A stretch of 64,000 nt of DNA, from the NCBI RefSeq assembly GCF_007830315.1, contig NZ_VLKJ01000005.1:226121-290120 (forward strand), in the 5' to 3' direction. The stretch's first letter is position 1. The number at the start of each line of letters is the position of its first letter. Under the pieces are notes generated by a model. That model searched no databases, was not told the DNA's origin, and worked only from the letters and a program-made list of their open reading frames with translations. Positions 27,549 to 36,554 of this stretch are shown here, one piece after another. The translations under genes were made by a program, and so were the position numbers. The stretch comes from Novosphingobium taihuense (GTDB lineage: Bacteria; Pseudomonadota; Alphaproteobacteria; Sphingomonadales; Sphingomonadaceae).

Positions 27549-28948
27549 GCCACGTACTCCCGCGCATCGGCGATATGGCCTGCGATGGCAGCGGCAGCGG
27601 CCATGGCCGGGCTCATCAGGTGCGTGCGTCCGCCAGGGCCCTGGCGGCCTTCGAAATTGCGGTTACTGGTAGAAGCGCAGCGATCTCCGGGGGAAAGCCG
27701 GTCATCGTTCATGGCGACGCACATCGAACATCCCGCAAAGCGCCATTCGAAGCCGGCTTCGGTCAGGATGCGGTCGAGCCCTTCGAACTCGGCCACCTTG
27801 CGCGTGGCCATGCTGCCGGGAACGACGATGGCTTTGACGCCCGGCGCAACCTTGCGGCCCAGCGCGATGGCGGCAGCGGCGCGCAGGTCCTCGATCCGGC
27901 CATTGGTGCACGATCCGATGAACACATGGCTGACCGGAGTGCCGAGCAGCGGTGCGCCGGGTTCAAGGCCCATGTAGGCCAGCGCCTTTTCCGTCTCCCG
28001 CCGTTCGGAGTGATCGGTGATCTCGGCCGGGTCGGGCAAGGATGCGCTGATCGGCAAGGTCTGGTTGGGGCTGGTACCCCAGCTGACTTGCGGGACGATT
28101 TCGGCAAGGTCGAGAGTCACGACTTTGTCGTAGGTTGCATCGGGATCGCTGCGAAGCGTGTCCCAGTATTTGCAGGCCTGCGCAAACAGATCACCCTTGG
28201 GGGCAAGGCGACGGCCCTTGATGAAAGCGTAAGTCGCCTCATCCGGAGCGACGAGGCCGATGCGGCTGCCCGCTTCGATGGTCATGTTGCACAGGGTCAT
28301 GCGCTCGGCCATCGACATGGCGCTGATGGCAGGTCCGACATATTCGACCGCGTGGCCAACCGCGCCGTTCGCGCCGATCTTGGCTATCAGGGCAAGGGCG
28401 ATGTCCTTGGCAAAGACCAGTGGATGACGGGTGCCGACCAGTTCGACCTTCATGGTCTTGGCGCGTGTCTGGCGCAGGGATTGTGCGGCCATGACCGTCG
28501 ACTGCTCGCTGGCCCCGATGCCAAAGGCAAGCGCGCCGAACGCGCCATGCGTGGTGGTGTGGCTGTCACCGCAGACAATGGTCGTACCGGGCAGGGTGAA
28601 CCCCGTTTCCGGGCCGATGACGTGGACGATGCCCTGCTCAGGGCCGTTCACCTCGGCATAGGGCACGGCGAACTCGCGCACGTTGGCCTCAAGCTCGGCA
28701 ATCTGCGAGGCGGCCAGCGGATCGTCGATCGTCCCGCGCTGGCGCGTGGGGATGGCGTGATCGGCGACGGCAAGATGCGTTTCGGGGCGGCGCAGCGCGC
28801 GGCCCTTGGCGCGCATGGCCACGAACGACTGCGGGCTGGAGACCTCGTGGACGATGTGCCGGTCTATGTAGAGCAGAGCTTCTCCTGCGCCCAGATCGGC
28901 AACCACGTGGGCGTCCCACAGCTTTTCATAGAGGGTACGCGGTTTCAC
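27545..28948 (-). CDS. aconitase-type hydratase large subunit (LeuC-like, pair 1)
   Basis: This 467-residue protein carries the three cysteines for the 4Fe-4S cluster (GSCTNGR near residue 345 and GCSMC near 407), with [18 protein letters not shown] near 130 and [15 protein letters not shown] near 430. It hydrates or dehydrates a hydroxy di-acid together with the LeuD-like subunit. The gene is coupled by ATGA overlaps on both sides, to the hydrolase before it and to the small subunit after it. The operon has no leucine genes, which argues for a catabolic role, as in dimethylmaleate hydratase or citraconate hydratase. Confidence 0.92.
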   Translation of the reverse strand: MKPRTLYEKLWDAHVVADLGAGEALLYIDRHIVHEVSSPQSFVAMRAKGRALRRPETHLAVADHAIPTRQRGTIDDPLAASQIAELEANVREFAVPYAEVNGPEQGIVHVIGPETGFTLPGTTIVCGDSHTTTHGAFGALAFGIGASEQSTVMAAQSLRQTRAKTMKVELVGTRHPLVFAKDIALALIAKIGANGAVGHAVEYVGPAISAMSMAERMTLCNMTIEAGSRIGLVAPDEATYAFIKGRRLAPKGDLFAQACKYWDTLRSDPDATYDKVVTLDLAEIVPQVSWGTSPNQTLPISASLPDPAEITDHSERRETEKALAYMGLEPGAPLLGTPVSHVFIGSCTNGRIEDLRAAAAIALGRKVAPGVKAIVVPGSMATRKVAEFEGLDRILTEAGFEWRFAGCSMCVAMNDDRLSPGDRCASTSNRNFEGRQGPGGRTHLMSPAMAAAAAIAGHIADAREYVA

Positions 28949-29934
28949 GTTTTGGGCACTCCGGCTTCCACGTAAGTCTCGATCCAGCGGGCGAAGCGGT
29001 CTGGCACTTCCAATGGCGGGTAGTGGCCGACATCGGGCATCAGCACTTTCGAGATCGTGGCGTTCTTCAGGTAGCGGGTGATCGCGTTGACCGCCGCTTC
29101 GGGCAGGAGCGGATCGCCGCTGCCCCAGACGAGGAATGTGGGCGTCGTGATCTTTGCCATTTCGACGGTGGCCTGCTTCCCGTCACCGATGCGGGCGACC
29201 ATGGCTATGGGGTACTTTTCCGGGCTGCGGCGGTTGAAGTCCCAGTATTCCATGCGCGTGTGCTTGCTGATGCGCCCGGCATCGCCAGCGAAGAACGAAA
29301 GGTACTGGTCCCAGAAATCGAAGTCCTGATAGCCGGTCTTGCGGGCCCTGTCCTGCGCGGCCAGAAAGGCCGGGGTCTGGACCATGTGGCTGGTATCGAC
29401 CGGATCGGACGGGGTATTCGACAGGATCAGCCGCTCGACCAGTTCGGGGCGCTTTGCGGCGAGATACATGGCCATGGTCCCGCCGCTCGATACGCCGACC
29501 GCAGCGGCGAGCTTCCTGACGCCCAACCCTTCCAGCAGGCCTTCGGTGATCTCTACCGGCTTGACGTTCGCCGCCGCTTCGTCGGTTGCCGGAGAGGACA
29601 GGCCGTAACCCGGAATGTCAAAGCGGATCACGCGGTAGCGCTTCTTGAGCAGCACCGTGATCCGGTCCCACGTGCGCAGGCTGCTTTGCGAACCATGGAT
29701 CATCAGCAGGACCGGGGCCTTGCGCGGGCCTTCGTCCTTGTAGTGGATCTCCATGCCCTTGAGGGTCATGTAGCGGCTTTGCCGGTCAGCGTACTTGGCA
29801 CGCAGCTGGGCCACGGTCAGCCTTGGTGTGGCAGGCGAATCAGGCGCATTGGCGGCCATTTGTGCCATGGCTGACGAAGGAATGGCCAAGGGCACGAGGA
29901 TCAGCGCCGAGAGCAGCACTTTCAAGGATTTCAT
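28945..29934 (-). CDS. alpha/beta hydrolase, secreted
   Basis: This 329-residue protein has a signal peptide ([17 protein letters not shown] to SSAMAQ). It has a complete serine-hydrolase set: oxyanion segment [23 protein letters not shown], nucleophile GVSSGG near residue 150, acid in [10 protein letters not shown] and His in [11 protein letters not shown]. Unlike the two other alpha/beta hydrolases of this type in the window, it keeps a Ser nucleophile. It is the first gene of the hydrolase - leuC - leuD - cysteine hydrolase - SDR operon. Export separates it in space from the hydratase, so it probably prepares the substrate before uptake. Confidence 0.88.
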   Translation of the reverse strand: MKSLKVLLSALILVPLAIPSSAMAQMAANAPDSPATPRLTVAQLRAKYADRQSRYMTLKGMEIHYKDEGPRKAPVLLMIHGSQSSLRTWDRITVLLKKRYRVIRFDIPGYGLSSPATDEAAANVKPVEITEGLLEGLGVRKLAAAVGVSSGGTMAMYLAAKRPELVERLILSNTPSDPVDTSHMVQTPAFLAAQDRARKTGYQDFDFWDQYLSFFAGDAGRISKHTRMEYWDFNRRSPEKYPIAMVARIGDGKQATVEMAKITTPTFLVWGSGDPLLPEAAVNAITRYLKNATISKVLMPDVGHYPPLEVPDRFARWIETYVEAGVPKT

Positions 29935-29978
29935 GGGGCCTCCGGTGCGGACGTTTCGCATGAAGCTATGGCACTCGC

Positions 29979-30036
29979 CTATCCGTGATTGGCGTATTTT
30001 CCGAAAGCCATGCTTGTCTATCCGACAGGTGGTGAG
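29979..30036. promoter_or_regulatory. operator-like region with two CTATCCG half-palindromes
   Basis: CTATCCG-ACAGG-TGG at 30018-30036 matches the site at 36514 in its left arm and spacer (reverse strand), and CTATCCG-TGATT-GGCGTAT at 29979-29997 has one good arm. Both lie in the divergent gap between the hydrolase operon (start 29934) and the amine oxidase (start 30133). Right arms are weak in both. Confidence 0.45.
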
Positions 30037-30132
30037 CACCACTCGCACAATCGACATTACCCTCTCGCTTGTGGCGATTGGCAGCGTGAACATGCCTGTC
30101 CTATGGATGGCGCCCAAGGGAACGTGAAAAAC

Positions 30133-31608
30133 ATGACGATGGACCGGCGCACATTTTCGCTTGGGGGCTTCGGTCTTGCAGCACTTGCGGCAAGCCAACC
30201 GGTTCTGGCTGCGCGCAAGGCGAAGCCAAAGGCAAAGGCGGCTCCCGCCGTTGCTCCGCGCAAGCCGGGGCAGAGCGATGTCATCGTACTGGGGGCGGGC
30301 GTTTCCGGGCTGCAGGCGGCGTGGATGCTCGAGCAGGAGGGCAAGACCGTCACCGTGCTCGAAGCGCGCGAGCGTGTGGGCGGGCGGATCTGGACCCTGC
30401 TCGATCAGCCCGGCTACCCGGAAATGGGCTTCAATTCGATGGCTGAAGGCTATGGCCGGGGGCTGGATGCCGCCCAGCGGGCCGGGGTGGAGATGGTCGA
30501 GGTCGGCGCACGCTATCGCTTCGGTGCGCCGCCGCTGCTGTGGATCAATGGCAAGCCGCTGACGCGCGCAGAATGGGCAGCGTTTCCGGGCAATCCCTTG
30601 CCTGACAAGCTGAAAATGCTGATGCCGGGCGAAGTGGTGGGCAAGCTGGTTGCTGACAACAACCGGCTGGCCGACTGGTCTAGCTGGCACGATCCGGCCA
30701 ATGCGGCGCTCGACATCTCGCTACATGAATTCCTCAAGGCGCAGGGGCTGTCCGATGCGGCAATCCACTTGTGCTGGGACATCTCGCCCTATTACGGCAT
30801 CAATTCGTGGGACGTCTCCACGCTGATGATGGAGTACAACGACGGCTTCATCAAAGGCCAGATGGCAGCGGGCACGGGGTCGCTGTCGGTCAAGGGTGGC
30901 AACATCCATCTCGCCACGGGAATGGCCAACCTGCTGAAGGGCGATGTGCTGCTGGGGCGCGAGGTCGTGGCGATCACGCATGAGGGTGGCACTGCTACGG
31001 TCCACTGTGCCGATGGGGCAACGTTCACCGCGCCCCACGTGATCTGTTCGCTGCCGTTTTCTGCCCTGCGCAACGTCAAGGTGCTGCCAGCTCTCGAAGG
31101 CTTGCAGGCGCAAGCTGTGGGGCAACTCGGCTATCAGCCTATCTCGATGGCTTTCGTCACGGCCAGTGCGCCTTTCTGGGATGAGGACAAGCTGGCGCCG
31201 GGGATGTGGACCGACGGGCCCTTGGGCAATGTCATGCCACAGCGCTATGGCGCGACGCCCGAGGAAATCACCGGCTTCGTGGTCCAGGCGCGCGGAAATC
31301 TTGCGTTGTACTGGGACCGTATGGGGCCCGAAGCGGCCAAGGCCATGATCGTCCGCCAGATCGAGACGCTACGCCCTGCGGCCAAGGGCAAGATCGCCGC
31401 GCACAGCTATTTCAGCTGGGCGGGCGAACGGTTCAACGGCGGCGACGTTTCGTTCTTCGGACCCGGTCAGGTGAAGTGGCTCGACGAGATGATCAAGCCG
31501 GCCGGCCGCGTCCACTTCTGCGGGGAACATACCGCACAGGGCGCACGCGGGCTGGAAGGCGCGCTGGAATCGGCCGAGCGTGTGGCGCTTGAGGTTTTGA
31601 CCGCCTGA
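30133..31608 (+). CDS. flavin amine oxidase, Tat-exported
   Basis: This 491-residue protein has a twin-arginine leader (MDRRTFSLGGFGLAALA to QPVLAA). The FAD dinucleotide motif is VLGAGVSGLQAAWML followed by VLEARERVGGRIW, and the C-terminal FAD segment is HFCGEHTAQGARGLEGALESA. This is the monoamine/polyamine oxidase family, oxidising an amine or a related C-H bond with release of hydrogen peroxide. ATG 30133 has AAGGGA upstream; ATG 30139 is possible. It heads an operon with deacetylase-fold hydrolase, flavin monooxygenase and aldehyde dehydrogenase, which suits oxidation of an amine to an aldehyde and then to an acid. Confidence 0.88.
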   Translation: MTMDRRTFSLGGFGLAALAASQPVLAARKAKPKAKAAPAVAPRKPGQSDVIVLGAGVSGLQAAWMLEQEGKTVTVLEARERVGGRIWTLLDQPGYPEMGFNSMAEGYGRGLDAAQRAGVEMVEVGARYRFGAPPLLWINGKPLTRAEWAAFPGNPLPDKLKMLMPGEVVGKLVADNNRLADWSSWHDPANAALDISLHEFLKAQGLSDAAIHLCWDISPYYGINSWDVSTLMMEYNDGFIKGQMAAGTGSLSVKGGNIHLATGMANLLKGDVLLGREVVAITHEGGTATVHCADGATFTAPHVICSLPFSALRNVKVLPALEGLQAQAVGQLGYQPISMAFVTASAPFWDEDKLAPGMWTDGPLGNVMPQRYGATPEEITGFVVQARGNLALYWDRMGPEAAKAMIVRQIETLRPAAKGKIAAHSYFSWAGERFNGGDVSFFGPGQVKWLDEMIKPAGRVHFCGEHTAQGARGLEGALESAERVALEVLTA

Positions 31609-31642
31609 AGCGGTCGGGTGAGGTTCTGACCGCCTGACACGG
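31591..31642 (+). repeat. tandem duplication of the end of the amine oxidase gene
   Basis: A 23-base stretch (31591-31613), GAGGTTTTGACCGCCTGA and the next five bases, is repeated with three changes at 31620-31642, 29 bases on. Each copy can form a small hairpin (GACCGC-CTGAA-GCGGTC, and CCGCC-TGACAC-GGCGG), and the stop codon lies in the loop of the first. No T tract follows, so it is not a standard terminator. Confidence 0.7.
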
Positions 31643-31671
31643 CGGCATTTGAGTTCAGGGGTAAGTCACTG

Positions 31672-32598
31672 ATGGAATACGATTACATCCCGCTGCCGCA
31701 GCGCAAGCCGCTGGTCTGGCCGCACGGTGCGCGCGTCGCTCTCATCCTCACGTTCAATCTTGAAACGTGGGATCTGACCAAGGACACCGACAAGCCCTAT
31801 TATGCAGGCGGCCCGGCGATCCTGCCCGACGTGCTGCCCGGCAACACGCCCGACTTCCCGAACTTCACCTGGCGCGAATATGGCCAGCGCGTCGGCCTGT
31901 GGCGGCTGATCGAGCTGTTCGACGAACTGGGCGTGAAAGCCAGCTGCACCACCAATGCCGTCACGTTCGAGCGGCGCAAGGCGATGACCGATGCCGTGCT
32001 GGAGCGCGGCTGGGAACTGCTGACCCACAACTGGGAGCAGGGCGAACTGCTTTCGAGCTTTGCGCATGAACCGGCCAAGGAGCGCGACATCATCCTGCGC
32101 AGCCTTGACCAGTTCGAGAAGTTCACCGGGCGCAAGAGCAAGGGCTGGCTGTCGTCCTCCTTGCGCGGCACGATGCAGACGGCCGACATCCTCGCCGAAT
32201 ATGGCTGCACCTTCTACTGCGACATCATGAACGACGATCAGCCCTATCTGCTGCGTACGCCGCACGGGCCGATCGTTTCAGTGCCCTATTCCAACGAAAT
32301 CAATGATTTCACCTTCATCACCCGCAAGAACTACACCACCAACGAATACCGCGATGCGCTGATCGAGGAACTTGACGTCCTTTATGCCGAAGGGGCGAAG
32401 ACCGGGCGGATCATGAACCTCGGGCTGCATCCGCACGTTTCGGGCCGCGCCCATCGTGTACGTGCGTTGCGCGAGTTCATCGAACACGCCAAGAGCCTGC
32501 CCGGCGTGTGGTGGGCGACGCGCGAGGAAATCGCCGAGTGGTATCTCGCCAACCATGAAAGCCACATTTCGGGCCAGTTGGAAGGCGGCGCCAAGTGA
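31672..32598 (+). CDS. polysaccharide-deacetylase-fold amidohydrolase, PuuE/PgdA-like (I)
   Basis: This 308-residue protein of the NodB-homology fold has ILTFNLETWDL in motif 1 (Glu rather than the Asp-Asp of true chitin/peptidoglycan deacetylases), LTHNWEQGE in motif 2, SKGWLSSSLRGT in motif 3 and NLGLHPHVSGRAHR near the C terminus. This is the pattern of allantoinase PuuE and cyclic imide hydrolase relatives, enzymes that open ring amides in the cytoplasm. No signal peptide is seen, against a cell-wall role. AGGGG lies upstream of ATG 31672. It overlaps the monooxygenase gene by 4 bases (GTGA). Paralogues lie at 59632 and 60507. Confidence 0.85.
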   Translation: MEYDYIPLPQRKPLVWPHGARVALILTFNLETWDLTKDTDKPYYAGGPAILPDVLPGNTPDFPNFTWREYGQRVGLWRLIELFDELGVKASCTTNAVTFERRKAMTDAVLERGWELLTHNWEQGELLSSFAHEPAKERDIILRSLDQFEKFTGRKSKGWLSSSLRGTMQTADILAEYGCTFYCDIMNDDQPYLLRTPHGPIVSVPYSNEINDFTFITRKNYTTNEYRDALIEELDVLYAEGAKTGRIMNLGLHPHVSGRAHRVRALREFIEHAKSLPGVWWATREEIAEWYLANHESHISGQLEGGAK

Positions 32599-33746
32599 GC
32601 AAGCCCGAAACCATCCTGATCGTCGGCGGTGGCGTGGCGGGCATGACCGCTTCTGCCGCGCTGGCCCAGCAGGGCTTCAAGGTGACGCTGCTGGAAAGCG
32701 CGCCGCAGTTCGGCGAGATCGGCGCCGGACTGACGCTGACGCCGAACGCGATGAAGGGCCTCGATTTCATCGGCATCTGCGAGGAAGCGGCGGCGGTTGC
32801 GGTCGAGCCGACGCGCCAGCGGATCCAGCACTGGCAGGATGGGCGCACGCTGGTGGCGATGGACCGTTCGACCCAGCGCGAAAAGTATGGCGCGCCCTAC
32901 ATTACCGTCCACCGCGCCGACCTGCATGGCGTGATGACCCGCGCGGCCGAGCGTTCGGGCGTGGAGATGGTGGCGGGAGCGCAAGTCGTCTCCAGCGAAG
33001 GCACGACGGTGACGCTGGCCGATGGCCGGCAGTTCAGCGCGGATGTGCTGATTGGCGCCGATGGCGTGAAAAGCGTGATCCGCCAGCGTTTTGGCGATGA
33101 TGCGCCGCACTTCACCGGGCACGTCGCCTGGCGCTGCCTGGTGCCGGTGACCAAAGAGATTCAGGACCTCTCCGACTTCCCCGGCATCATCATCGGCCCC
33201 GGCGCGATGATGAACCGCTACAACGTGCGCGGGTCCAAGGTGATGAACTTCGTGTTCTTTGCGCGGCAGGATGGCTGGAACGAGGAAGGCTGGACGACGC
33301 CTGCCGATCCTGCGGAACTGCAATCGATCTACGGCCACTGGTGCGAAGATGCGCAGCGGCTGTTGAAGGCCGCCGTGGCGCAGCCGCTGTTCAAGTGGGC
33401 GATCAATGCGAGGCAGCCGATGGATACCTGGGTGCAGGGTGGCAATGTCACGCTGATCGGCGATGCGGCGCACGCGATGACACCGTTCCTCGGCCATGGC
33501 GCGGCTTGCGGGATCGAGGATGCGGTGGTGCTGGCGCGTGCGCTGGCGGCATCGGATTCTGCGGCAGAGGGCCTTGCCCGCTATGAGAAGGCGCGGCACG
33601 AACGCGCGACCTTCATCCAGCAGGAATCGAACGCCAACGCCGATCGCATGCAGGGCCAGGACACCGACCTGTTCGGCCTTGGCGAGATGAAGGACGAGGA
33701 ATCGCTCGGCCTGTTTACCTATGACCCGAGGACCGTCGAAGTATGA
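32595..33746 (+). CDS. FAD-dependent monooxygenase, salicylate-hydroxylase-like
   Basis: This 383-residue group A flavoprotein monooxygenase has ILIVGGGVAGMTASAAL at the start, DVLIGADGVKSVIRQ (DG motif) near residue 150, and the second FAD motif LIGDAAHAMTPFLGHGAACGIED near 290. It is similar to salicylate and 3-hydroxybenzoate 6-hydroxylases, which insert oxygen into aromatic or heteroaromatic rings with NAD(P)H. The start is GTG 32595, overlapping the previous stop (GTGA). It is followed by an aldehyde dehydrogenase overlapping by ATGA. Ring hydroxylation is the likely role, but the substrate is unknown. Confidence 0.87.
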   Translation: MSKPETILIVGGGVAGMTASAALAQQGFKVTLLESAPQFGEIGAGLTLTPNAMKGLDFIGICEEAAAVAVEPTRQRIQHWQDGRTLVAMDRSTQREKYGAPYITVHRADLHGVMTRAAERSGVEMVAGAQVVSSEGTTVTLADGRQFSADVLIGADGVKSVIRQRFGDDAPHFTGHVAWRCLVPVTKEIQDLSDFPGIIIGPGAMMNRYNVRGSKVMNFVFFARQDGWNEEGWTTPADPAELQSIYGHWCEDAQRLLKAAVAQPLFKWAINARQPMDTWVQGGNVTLIGDAAHAMTPFLGHGAACGIEDAVVLARALAASDSAAEGLARYEKARHERATFIQQESNANADRMQGQDTDLFGLGEMKDEESLGLFTYDPRTVEV

Positions 33747-35251
33747 GCGTTTCGCCAGTTCCCTTTGACGGCAATCCGATCGCGCCGGAGACGGAGCGTT
33801 TCCTGAAGGAAACGCACCGCCTGCTGATCGGCGGGCAATGGGTCGAAGGTTCAGGCGAACTGGAAACGCGTGATCCGGCGACGGGCCTTGTGCTGGCAAG
33901 GTTCCAGACGGGCGGCGCGGCGGAAGTGGACCGCGCAGTCAAGGCCGCGCGCGCCGCGTTCGAAGGGCCGTGGGGCCGGATGACCGTGGCCGAGCGGACC
34001 GCGCTGCTGCACAAATTGGCGCGGGTGATGGACGCCAATGCCACGCTGCTGACCGAGCTCGACGTGATCGACAACGGCATGCCGCGCTTCATCGCCGGGC
34101 TGACCACCGCGAATTGTGTCGAGATGATCGACTACTACGCGGGCGCAGTGATGCGGATCGAAGGCACGATTATCGCCCCGCCGCGCCACATCGCCGCCGA
34201 GACCGAAGCGCTGACCTATACCCTGCGTGAGCCGGTGGGCGTGGCGGGCCAGATCGTGCCCTGGAACGTGCCGCTTTCCACCGCGATTCTCAAGCTGGCC
34301 CCCGCACTGGCTGCGGGTTGCACGGTGGTGATGAAGCCATCGGAAGAAACGCCGCTTTCGGCCCTGGCGCTGGGGGGCATGATCCTTGAAGCGGGCATCC
34401 CGGCGGGCGTGGTCAACATCGTCAACGGGCTTGGTGCCGAGGCGGGGCAGGCGCTGGCCGAGCATCCCGGCGTCGACAAGATCTCGTTCACCGGATCGAC
34501 CGCGACCGGCAAGCGCATCATCCAGGCGGCGCTCGGCAATCTCAAGAAGGTCAGCCTCGAACTTGGCGGCAAGAGCCCGGTCGTGGTCATGCCCGATGCC
34601 GATCTGGCGCTGGCCGTGCCCGGCGTTGCGATGGCGACGTTCTTCCTGCAGGGGCAGAACTGCATGGCCGGAACGCGCATCTTCGCGCATGCCGCAATCC
34701 ATGATGCGCTGATGGAAGGCGTCACGGCGTTCTGCAAGGTGATGACGCTGGGCCACGGCCTTGACCCCGCAACCACGCAGGGGCCGATGATCTCGGACGG
34801 GCACGCGGCCAAGGTCATGGGCTATATCGAGCGGGCCAAGGCCGATGGCGTGACCTTGGTTGTCGGGGGCGAAAAGCTCGACCGGCCGGGCAACTTCATC
34901 CAGCCCACGGTGTTCAGCGGCTGCGACAACGCCATGCCGCTGATGCGCGAGGAGATCTTCGGCCCGGTCATGGCCGTGCAGAAGTTCGAGAGCGACGATC
35001 TGGACGCCATTGCCGCCCTTGCCAACGACACGCCCTATGGCCTGTCGGGCAGCGTGTGGACGCGCGATCTTTCGACCGCGCACCGCCTGGTCAAGCGTAT
35101 CCGTGCCGGACACGTCTCGATTAACTGCCACGGCGCGGTTGGCACCAACATCCCGTTCGGCGGCTATGGCCAGTCGGGCTGGGGCCGCGAGTTCGGGCAG
35201 GAGGGGCTGGACGCCTATCTCGAAACGAAGGCCGTAACGGCGCGGCTCTGA
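33743..35251 (+). CDS. aldehyde dehydrogenase (I)
   Basis: This 502-residue NAD(P)-dependent aldehyde dehydrogenase has PWNVPLSTAILKLAPALAAG, cofactor segment FTGSTATGK, catalytic Glu in LELGGKSP near residue 275 and Cys in GQNCMAG near 309, and EEIFGPV near 406. It oxidises an aldehyde to the acid. It is the last gene of the amine oxidase operon, so it can take the aldehyde that amine oxidation would give, although the amine oxidase is predicted to be exported. It is related to the enzyme at 42766 but clearly distinct. Confidence 0.93.
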   Translation: MSVSPVPFDGNPIAPETERFLKETHRLLIGGQWVEGSGELETRDPATGLVLARFQTGGAAEVDRAVKAARAAFEGPWGRMTVAERTALLHKLARVMDANATLLTELDVIDNGMPRFIAGLTTANCVEMIDYYAGAVMRIEGTIIAPPRHIAAETEALTYTLREPVGVAGQIVPWNVPLSTAILKLAPALAAGCTVVMKPSEETPLSALALGGMILEAGIPAGVVNIVNGLGAEAGQALAEHPGVDKISFTGSTATGKRIIQAALGNLKKVSLELGGKSPVVVMPDADLALAVPGVAMATFFLQGQNCMAGTRIFAHAAIHDALMEGVTAFCKVMTLGHGLDPATTQGPMISDGHAAKVMGYIERAKADGVTLVVGGEKLDRPGNFIQPTVFSGCDNAMPLMREEIFGPVMAVQKFESDDLDAIAALANDTPYGLSGSVWTRDLSTAHRLVKRIRAGHVSINCHGAVGTNIPFGGYGQSGWGREFGQEGLDAYLETKAVTARL

Positions 35252-35285
35252 TTGCGTGCGGGCGTGGTTGCTGTAAGGCAGCGCC

Positions 35286-35627
35286 ATGGCCCGCAAGCAT
35301 TCAAAGCACGGTCGCTACGACGACTTTGACACCCCCGAAGAGGAAGAGGCGCCCCCGCCGGTGCCCTGCTGGCTCTGCGGCCGCCCGACCGGCAGCACCA
35401 TCGTGTGGCATCATCCGATCCCGAAGAGCCGGGGAGGGCGCGACGTGGTGCCGATGCACGGCATTTGCCAGCAGACGCTGACTGTGAACTTCACCAATTC
35501 CGAACTTCAGCGCATCGGCATGGATGTCGACAAGCTCTTGGCTGATCCTGCCGTTCGCAAGTTCGTTGATTGGGTCGCCAACAAGGACCCCGACTTCACC
35601 GCGACGATTGCCAAGAAGCAGCGGTAA
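35286..35627 (+). CDS. small HNH-type zinc protein
   Basis: This 113-residue protein has an acidic N terminus and then CWLCGRPTG, WHHPIPKSRGGRDVV and MHGICQQTL with an Asn a few residues on (NFTN). The order Cys-x2-Cys, His-His, His, Asn fits a compact HNH nuclease domain. Such short HNH proteins are widespread in sphingomonads as housekeeping genes of unknown role. It lies 34 bases after the aldehyde dehydrogenase and faces the iclR gene with 17 bases between the stops. It appears unrelated to the catabolic genes. Confidence 0.78.
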   Translation: MARKHSKHGRYDDFDTPEEEEAPPPVPCWLCGRPTGSTIVWHHPIPKSRGGRDVVPMHGICQQTLTVNFTNSELQRIGMDVDKLLADPAVRKFVDWVANKDPDFTATIAKKQR

Positions 35628-35644
35628 GCGGGGCCTCTTAAACC

Positions 35645-36436
35645 TTACGCATTGCCCATCGGTACGTTTGACAGATCGTGGCTGATCGCTGCGGCGGTTG
35701 CCTTGAGGTCGTCGAGATAGGTTTCGAGCGCGGTCGAGAGCTTCATCGCGGCGACGAAGAACACCATCGTCATAGCCGCTTCGAAGTGGCCATTGCGGAA
35801 GATCGGGACGGCGATCGACGAGGTCTTGCCCGGCGTCAGGTTGAAGTGGTTACGGCCCTGCACGGCATAGCCATCGGCGCGGATGCGTTCGACATCGAGG
35901 CTGACTTCGGCGGTGGCGAGGTAGTTGAGGTCGATGTCTTGCGACACGCGCATAAAGCGCAGGATCATCTCGCGCTCCTCGGGATCGGCGAAGGCCATCG
36001 AAACCTTGCCCGAGGCGCTGTCGAGGATCGGCAGGGTGAAGCCGGGATAGTAGTGTTCGAAAGTGAGCGACGAATTGGCGTGCGTGCTGTCACGCAGCAT
36101 CATCTCACGGCCAACGCGGATGGCGATCGATACCGGCCAGCCGGCGCGGGCGGTGAATGCGACGATATGTGGGCGGGCGATGCGGACAAGTTCGTCATCG
36201 TGCTGGAAGCCGGTGGCCAGCGTCTGGACCAGGGCGGTTGCCCGGTAGCGCTTGCGGGCGGGCTCCTGCTCGATCAGGCCTTCGTAGAGCAGGGTCTGCA
36301 CGATGCGGCAGGCGGTGGGGTAGGGGACTTCGGCCGACTTGGCGATTTCCATCATCGACAGGGAGCCGTGGCGATTGATCGCCTTCAGCGCGGCGATGGA
36401 TCGCGTGATCGACCGGATAGGAACGCCTTTTTCCAT
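35645..36436 (-). CDS. IclR family transcriptional regulator
   Basis: This 263-residue regulator has an N-terminal winged helix-turn-helix (SITRSIAALKAINRHG, then MMEIAKSAEVPYPTACRIVQTL, about residues 8-60) and a C-terminal GAF-like effector domain (ISIAIRVGREMML, FNLTPGKTSSIAVPIF). ATG 36436 has GGGGAG seven bases upstream. Two striking inverted repeats lie in front of it: a 12-base-arm repeat at 36449-36482 and the perfect palindrome at 36514-36532, suggesting autoregulation. It is the last gene after hyuA, hyuB, the lyase and the alcohol dehydrogenase and the only transcription factor seen in the window, so it is the best candidate for controlling the sites of the same type found throughout the region. 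Confidence 0.92.
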   Translation of the reverse strand: MEKGVPIRSITRSIAALKAINRHGSLSMMEIAKSAEVPYPTACRIVQTLLYEGLIEQEPARKRYRATALVQTLATGFQHDDELVRIARPHIVAFTARAGWPVSIAIRVGREMMLRDSTHANSSLTFEHYYPGFTLPILDSASGKVSMAFADPEEREMILRFMRVSQDIDLNYLATAEVSLDVERIRADGYAVQGRNHFNLTPGKTSSIAVPIFRNGHFEAAMTMVFFVAAMKLSTALETYLDDLKATAAAISHDLSNVPMGNA

Positions 36437-36448
36437 TGTACGACTCCC

Positions 36449-36482
36449 CTTGTCACTCTGTGGTTGGCCGCAGAGTGACAAG
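36449..36482. promoter_or_regulatory. perfect 12-base inverted repeat before iclR
   Basis: The arm CTTGTCACTCTG (36449-36460) and its exact complement CAGAGTGACAAG (36471-36482) are separated by 10 bases. It begins 13 bases upstream of the iclR start, just before its ribosome binding site. It could be an operator or, in RNA, a stable hairpin limiting translation. Confidence 0.6.
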
Positions 36483-36513
36483 AGAATGTCATATGACCGA
36501 ATTGTTCAAGAGA

Positions 36514-36532
36514 TTATCCGCCTGTCGGATAA
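36514..36532. promoter_or_regulatory. perfect palindromic operator, TTATCCG-N5-CGGATAA
   Basis: The seven-base arms are exact complements with spacer CCTGT. It lies 77 bases upstream of the iclR start, in the 118-base gap after the alcohol dehydrogenase. A wider repeat, AATTGTTC (36500-36507) and GAACAATT (36549-36556), brackets it. It is the best copy of the motif seen in ten gaps here. Confidence 0.7.
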
Positions 36533-36554
36533 ACCTGTCCGCAATTCGGAACAA

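Noticed and set aside
26925..28948. Leucine biosynthesis genes leuC and leuD
   Set aside because: No leuA or leuB is near, two pairs occur, and the neighbours are degradative; the names describe only the fold.
31672..32598. Cell-wall or chitin deacetylase
   Set aside because: There is no signal peptide, the Asp-Asp motif is replaced, and the neighbours are catabolic.
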